In this document: one piece after another, positions 58,678 through 64,000 of the stretch
Layout: each line of letters opens with the position of its first letter
Position numbering within the stretch: the stretch's first letter is position 1
Assembly: GCA_963556695.1 (NCBI GenBank)
Contig: CAUWAG010000012.1
Coordinates: 4,712,001-4,776,000, forward strand
Length of the DNA: 64,000 bases
Origin: Anthostomella pinea
Lineage: Eukaryota; Ascomycota; Sordariomycetes; Xylariales; Xylariaceae
Reading direction: 5' to 3'
The notes under the pieces: generated by a model
The model's input: the letters and a program-made list of their open reading frames with translations, nothing else
Told to the model about the DNA's origin: nothing
Databases searched by the model: none
Position numbers and translations under genes: made by a program

Positions 58678-58724
58678 CGCCCCGCGCAGATAGACCTTTC
58701 CGCAATACGACACAGAGGTGGAGT

Positions 58725-59347
58725 TTATAGTTTCGACAAGAAATGCATCAGGTAATCCTTCTTGCCGAGGGGCACGCCCTTCATCCTCAGAATGTCATAC
58801 ATGGTGGTGACATGGAAGTAGGCGTTCGGCAGGGTGAAGCCAGTGACGAACTCCACAGCGCTGCACTTCACTTCCCCGGTTGGTATAAGGATCGAGACCG
58901 TGTCGGATGGCTGGACCTTGATAGACTCGGGCTTGGTATCCGACAACAGCTTCAACATCTCTGAGAGCTGAGTGTGGTACTCTTCTTGGGGTACTGCAGG
59001 ATCGATGTCAGCTGTAACTCGTGGCCATTCCTCAGAGATCCCCTGACTATCTACATATGGTTGTGTAGAGATGAGTGAGTGGTGGTAGGGGTTTGCATAC
59101 ACGCCTCTTTCTCCAGGGCCGGGGCTTGGAGGTCGGTGAGCGTCTCGAGGGCCCTCCTGGCCTGATTGATGGTGATTACGATCTGTAACCCCAGCGGCAG
59201 CATATCATCGTGAATACGAGCCTCCAAGAGCTCCGTCACGGGGATCTTGTTCTCAACGGCGAAGTCTTCTGCCTTCTTCAGGAGGCTCTCTTCACATGCG
59301 AGCATGTTGGTCAGCACGGGGATGCTGAGGTCGTAGAGCGATGCCAT
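58725..59347 (-). CDS. DUF1993 protein with C-terminal SKL
   Basis: Two exons, 59347-59103 and 59046-58725 (56-nt intron), encode 188 residues. It begins MASLYDLSIPVLTNML and has the family's LLEARIHDDMLPLGLQI and TGFTLPNAYFHVTTMYDILR segments, with Asp, His and Tyr at positions typical of this DinB-like helical family. The C-terminus ends FLSKL, a canonical type 1 peroxisomal targeting signal. Function of DUF1993 proteins is unknown. The acceptor at 59047 was preferred because the AG four bases earlier in the transcript would put a stop codon at the junction. Confidence 0.8.
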
Positions 59348-60380
59348 GTTTGCGAAGGAGGTACTGATTGAGCGTTTGGAGCCTGGTCAACATGTACAAA
59401 GTGTGTGTGCAGTTGCTTTCGACTTTGATATCAAAGGGGCGAGATCTGAGGCGGAGAGTGTGTGCGTGAGAGACACGCCCCATCCACTGTTTAAGTATCA
59501 GGGGCGGCGACTGCTGATGCACTTGCTTGCATTGACTACCTACGTTGAATTCGCTGCTTTTGATTATGCTGCAGGTCATCGTGTCCCTCAAACAGCCTCG
59601 GCCTTGGTAGATGTGTAGGTTCAATCAAGGCGAGGAGCGAAGGAAGGCAATCTGCCCCGTCACATTTCTAATCACCGCCTGGCTTATCAATCAATCAACC
59701 AACGCCGCGACTCGCAAGATGCACCGCTTACCAATTGGAAGTACATTGCCAGGAGTTGAGGATGCTCGAAAGTGTCCAAAGACCTCAATACATCATGGAC
59801 CTTACTGTGATTAATAAGTTTGGTCTTGAACCTCCTGGAGGCGGGGCTACAGGGGGTGAGCGTGACAGAATGAGGGATAACTTACCCCTGAGACAGCCCA
59901 CAGCTCCGCATGCTCGCGCTCGCGTCGATGGCAATCGACCACGCTTGGGCACATTGGCTAAGGAAGCTACCTTGTTGAAGCTATGTGCCGACGGGTCGTG
60001 CTGTACCATTACCATCTCAACGCATCAATTTCAGACCACCAACAGGAGTAATGACCACTGATTGAACTCGGTGGCCAGCTATCTCTCCGCAGATGCTGAG
60101 CTCACCTGCTACATTGCTGTCAGGGATGAGTGGAAGCCCGGGGGAAACAGTGTCGTCAATTCAGTCGCTAACTAAGAGGGTACTATACAGACTGACTGCC
60201 GCAAGGTCAGAGGGGAGACTGGAGACTGACATGACTAAGAGTAGAGTAAATCATCGAAAGGGTACCGGAAATCACCTCCTGCAGTACACCGCAACTGCAC
60301 ACCGCCACCGCACACTCATTCCGCTCCGAGAGCAGGGGCTCTGCATAGTAGTCCGTCACGTACCACCCACCCGGCCAAGG
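59348..60380. other. Intergenic region
   Basis: About 1 kb without a supported gene between the DUF1993 start and the 3' end of the Gly/Tyr-rich gene. Confidence 0.55.
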
Positions 60381-61594
60381 CTAATCCTTGGTCACCCACA
60401 GCCAAACCACAGGCTTCTGTCCCCACTGGCCGTTGCGCGAGCCGTCCCAACCCACCTGCTTCAGCGTCTTCTTCAAGTCCTCCCGCTCATCTCCCGCGAA
60501 AATCATGCCGCGGTACCACTGGCCGTTGCCGCCTCGGAGCACCTCGCACAGCTTGTTCTTCTTGGGAACAGAGTCGCATGCGCCGAAGCCCACCATGAGC
60601 TCGCCGATGGTCGTGTTGACGGGGATGTGGGCTGCGATGAAGTGAAACGACATGCCCGAGCTCCGCCAGGGTGCCCGTGAGGACTTGATGATGTGGACCT
60701 TGGTATGCTCGCCGTGGAATACGTAGCCGTAACCGGGCTCGCAGCCCGCGCCACCAGTCGAGTTGACCATGTTGAAGCCGGCCGTTGTGTAGTCAACGAC
60801 CGGGTGAGGCTGGGGCAGTCGGGCGGGGGTATTCTGCCAGAAGGGGACAGGGGGAGCATAGCCGTTGCTGGGCACAACATAGGCGGGACTCAGTCCATTG
60901 GGCGCTGCGGGGATCGGGTAAGACTGCTGGCCCATGGCATAGGGGTAAGCTCCCTGACCCGGCATGAAGCCAGCGCCGGGGTAGGCAGCCGCGTATCCTC
61001 CGGTAGGAAAAGCATTGCCATAGAAGGCTCCGGCACCAGCGGCGCCACGGCGACCGTCCCAGCCGGACTGCGAGTTCCAGCCTTGTCCAGACATGGTCGC
61101 AGGGAAAGGGAAGTTGGTCAGCGGGGAATGGGTTGCAGGAACGGGGCCAAAGAAAGCCTCGACGTCAAAGGGCAGAGGCTCGGGAGGGCCGGTCTGGTAG
61201 AGGGTAGGGTGAGAGTCGATGTCGATCTGAAAGTTGTAGTCGAGTTCTTCGTACACAATCTCGTTGCCACCGGCGTCTAAAAGACACTTGGATTAGCACA
61301 GTAGGATCAGGTCGAGGAAGGAGAAGAAAAGGGCACGACGGCAAGGACTGGGCGGCCTAGCAGGGGAGACTTTGCTTTATTGATCAAGCAAACCTTACTA
61401 TGAGTAAGCGGTGATGGGAAAAGTGGCAGACTTACCAAGGTCAGTTGCGTCAGTGCCGGGGACTCTGCCCGACTCAGCGATGTTACTGAGGAAGACCTCG
61501 ATATGCCAGAGCTCGTTATCCTTGTCGTCGTAGAAAGCTCCTACAACCAACCAGGCCCAGGATCGGCGGGACGGATGAACACACAAGTGTTGCC
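60381..61594 (-). CDS. Gly/Tyr-rich hypothetical protein, 5' end unresolved
   Basis: The last exon (61276-60381) joins in phase through a 159-nt intron (GTAAGT donor, TTTTAG acceptor) to an exon starting at about 61594 or 61551. The N-terminal part reads NELWHIEVFLSNIAESGRVP and DAGGNEIVYEELDYNFQIDI, clearly protein-like. A ~110-residue central tract is rich in Gly, Tyr, Ala and Pro (prion-like). The C-terminal ~120 residues look folded, with FHGEHTKVHIIKSSRAPW, ELMVGFGACDSVPKKNKLCE and KPVVWLWVTKD. No ATG precedes the conserved N-terminal part in the visible frame, so at least one 5' exon is missing from my model. Alternatively, translation could start at the internal ATG at 61094, giving 237 residues. 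Function unknown. Confidence 0.6.
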
Positions 61595-63315
61595 CTATGA
61601 GGAGTTTTGTGGCAGGGTAGGGCAGCTCAGCAGTGGTGGACTGCTCGTACCGGGAATCCAGCTTGAGGGGGGTTGAGCAACCAGGTCTGCGCCCTGGTCA
61701 CCGAGGAGTCAGGGGTAGTTGGGGAAGTTGGGGGCAACAAGAATCCAGGTCACAAACTAGGCTCGCTACTGTCGTTTGTACCCGAGCTTGTGTCTGTCAC
61801 TAACGCGGTAGAATGCTGCTGGTACAGAGGCTGAAGCTTGATGATGCTGACGATGCTGAATGTCCCAAATGCTGGTGTAGGGATGACGGGCAGAAGGAAG
61901 AGAGTTGGAGCAAGGCAGAAGAAGGCCCAGAGATATGTAGACAATATAACAATATAGACAGGATCTGTGCGCATGGTCGCCTGAAGGTTCCGGCACCGGT
62001 CGCTCAATGAGACGATCGAGACTTGACTCGGCAGCGCATACAATGTGTCAATGCATCCCAACTCATGATCCTCCCCCTTCAGTTGAGACAGTTGGACAGT
62101 CAGAGCTGACCGTATGACTGGGAAGCTCTGACACCAAGCTGATGTTCCTGGCCCAATCGGCGGCCTGCGCAAACAAAGTATAGGGAAATTGGATGTCCAA
62201 ATGCCCAAAGCTTCTATCACATAAGGTATTCCGCTCTTGTGGACAGTGTGTCCAGAGCCTCCGCCCTTTCTAATCTTGATTGCTCAACATGAATGAGCAA
62301 ATCGTTGAACACCAGTCGCATGTTCACGGATGCCGAGTCGGCGGCAGCTTGTAGCCTGACCGCAAGCTTGGACTGCAGGACGAACGCCCACTGGCTGCAA
62401 TTCTGCATGCAGAGGCGAGCTGCGGGAGGTATTCGATCTTGTGTGTTTGTCATTGGCACTAGTCTACACGAGACGAAGTCACCAGGACCATGGCTGACTG
62501 CAAACAGTGCGCATATCGCCAGCTGGGAAGAACCACGGCGGACGCCAGGTCACAATGACAGCCGAGTACCGGTCGGACTCTGCTGAATGGTTCATCCTTC
62601 CGTCACCGTTGAACAATGTTGGTGTAGTCTCATAGAATTGAATGATCCTGAGCCTGTGCGCGGCAATCCACTTGGAGCACCTCTTAATCTTGCGCTCCCA
62701 ATTCGATGTCTTGGATTGCCATTTGGCACGGTGTTGATGAGTCACCATAGCGTTTTCCATTACTACCAATTTAGCATTCGGCAGCTATTGCGTCCTGGAG
62801 CGCACGCCTCGCAAGCAAACTTGCAAGTTGCGACCGGGAAATGTATGCGTCTTGCGGACTGGTGCTGCATTCTGGACCGTAACGTAGACCCGGGAAAAGC
62901 GCCAGATGACGAAAGGTGTCAAATGATTGCAGGGAAGCGTGATAGTGGCTCTAACTTCGCTCTTTCTGGCCCTGGACATCTGTCCAGCAGCTTTCATCGA
63001 GCATTTAGAAGAGCAATGCCGGGATGCCGCGACGCATTGGGCTATCTCGAACTCGTTGAACAGAAGCATCGCAATATTGCTTTCGTCTAGGGGGTCCCGT
63101 GAGTCGGCCTGTAATCATTATAGCCTCCGTGTGCTGACCAGCCAGAACCTGTCTGTTGAGAGCAGCTCGTGGACGTCGATGTGGCGGAGAACAAATTAGG
63201 TATGCGCTGCTGGGACACATTGAGACTCGACACAACCCAGCAGACTGTTTGGTGGCGATGACCCAAGGAAATCATGTTGGGCTTCCGTTGCCACATGGGA
63301 CCTGACAATGCGCCT
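61595..63315. other. Region without a supported gene; may hold the missing 5' exon of the neighbour
   Basis: About 1.7 kb. Frames here are short and lack motifs. Because the gene to the left is missing its start, part of 61600-62000 on the minus strand is probably its leader or first exon. Confidence 0.45.
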
Positions 63316-64000
63316 TCAGCCTGCGGTGCCGTCTTCCTGCTGCACCATGCGTACAGCACCCCCTTTTCGCCCCTCCTCGACGTCGCTTTTGACCCGCCTC
63401 CGCTGCTCGACGTCGAAGACGAGGTTCTTGAGATAGACCTCAGCCTGTACTGTCGCACTGTAGGCGACGGCGCTCCAGCTCCAAACGTTCCGCTTCTCGG
63501 CATCGGCTCCAGCGGCAAGGAGGGTTCGTAGGACGAGGAGATGGCCATTGCTGCTGGCGAAATGCAGGGCAGTATTGCCGTCAAGATCGGCTCTCCGGAC
63601 AGCCGTCTCGGCGCCTTCGGGCACGTAGGTGAGGAGGATCTGGATTACGGTGTCGTGCCCTCCCACGCTAGCTTCCATTATGGCATCCCGGCCTCGGATA
63701 TCGTGTCGGAGAATGGAGGACGGGTCGCTCTCGGCGAGAAAATGGACGACTTCGGTGTGGCCAGCCGAGGCTGCTAGCATCAGGGCGGTCTGGTGTTTCT
63801 CGTTGAGAGCAGGAGTGGGAAGCTCGTGGTCGTGGGCAACGAGGACCTTGCAGACTTGGAGGTGGCCGAGGCTGGCGGCGAGGTGGAGGCTCGAGTTGGA
63901 GAGACCGGTGATGGAGTGGTCCGGATTGTGGATGAGATCGGGATGGGACTTGACAATGCGCTGCACCAATAGGGCATCATTGGCAAGGACTGCTCGTCGC
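63316..64000 (-). CDS. Ankyrin-repeat protein, 5' part outside the window
   Basis: A continuous frame runs from the right edge to a stop at 63316, about 227 residues visible. It contains ankyrin repeats: SSLHLAASLGHLQVCKVLVA, TALMLAASAGHTEVVHFLAE, DAIMEASVGGHDTVIQILL and NTALHFASSNGHLLVLRTLL, each with the TALH/GH/LL consensus. A ~60-residue charged tail follows. The first visible residues (RRAVLANDALLVQRIVKSHPDL) look like an earlier repeat, so the gene starts beyond position 64000. A small cytosolic or nuclear ankyrin adaptor is likely; the partner is unknown. Confidence 0.82.
   Translation of the reverse strand, partial: RRAVLANDALLVQRIVKSHPDLIHNPDHSITGLSNSSLHLAASLGHLQVCKVLVAHDHELPTPALNEKHQTALMLAASAGHTEVVHFLAESDPSSILRHDIRGRDAIMEASVGGHDTVIQILLTYVPEGAETAVRRADLDGNTALHFASSNGHLLVLRTLLAAGADAEKRNVWSWSAVAYSATVQAEVYLKNLVFDVEQRRRVKSDVEEGRKGGAVRMVQQEDGTAG

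Noticed and set aside
61750..62220. 156-codon minus-strand frame with a hydrophobic segment
   Set aside because: Considered as a first exon of the Gly/Tyr-rich gene, but no donor/acceptor pair connects it in phase convincingly; more likely leader sequence.
62217..62459. 80-codon minus-strand helical frame
   Set aside because: Looked a little like the C-terminus of a fungal regulator, but no upstream domain could be joined to it.
1..64000. CRISPR arrays, rRNA and tRNA genes, and bacterial operons or riboswitches
   Set aside because: None seen; gene structure, introns and families are eukaryotic throughout.

Overview
The window looks like nuclear DNA of a filamentous ascomycete (Pezizomycotina). 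Genes are separated by 0.3-2 kb and mostly cut by short introns with GT(A/G)(A/C)GT donors and CTGAC/CTAAC branch points. The families present (Zn2Cys6 regulators, ApsB, DUF1479, fasciclin, GH5, CVNH) are typical of that group. All calls come from reading the sequence and known family motifs; no database search was run, and I cannot place the class or genus.

Layout. 1-3 kb: no convincing gene. 3-10 kb: conserved housekeeping block with an EVE-domain protein (+), Utp6 (-) and Cwh43 (+). 10-28 kb: accessory block holding miniature transposons, a conserved hypothetical gene, a broken Zn2Cys6 regulator, a broken fasciclin gene, a disordered protein, a hAT-like MITE, a small membrane protein, an intact cytochrome P450 and a frameshifted GH5 gene. 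28.8-44.6 kb: housekeeping block with an Nup42-like nucleoporin (+), ribosomal protein uS10 (-), a Cue3/ASCC2-like protein (+), a C2H2-finger/serine-protease fusion (-) and ApsB (+). 45-59.5 kb: a second accessory block with a secreted cyanovirin-N homology protein, a very intron-rich adenylosuccinate lyase, a DUF1479 protein facing a Zn2Cys6-type regulator, deoxyribose-phosphate aldolase, and a DUF1993 protein ending in SKL. 60-64 kb: a Gly/Tyr-rich hypothetical protein and the 3' part of an ankyrin-repeat gene that runs off the right edge.

Cooperation. The housekeeping genes serve unrelated processes: ribosome biogenesis, ribosome quality control, GPI-anchor remodelling, nuclear export and microtubule organisation. 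The adenylosuccinate lyase, DUF1479 protein, regulator and aldolase could form a small purine/deoxynucleoside-linked cluster; that is inference from adjacency only.

Most notable: (1) an adenylosuccinate lyase gene that I resolve into 15 exons, two of them microexons of 8 and 5 nt; (2) a TA-flanked MITE family with at least four two-ended copies plus fragments, and one hAT-like MITE with a perfect 8-bp target duplication; (3) three accessory genes broken by small lesions while about 23 kb of conserved coding sequence is intact; (4) a three-finger C2H2 plus trypsin-like protease fusion.
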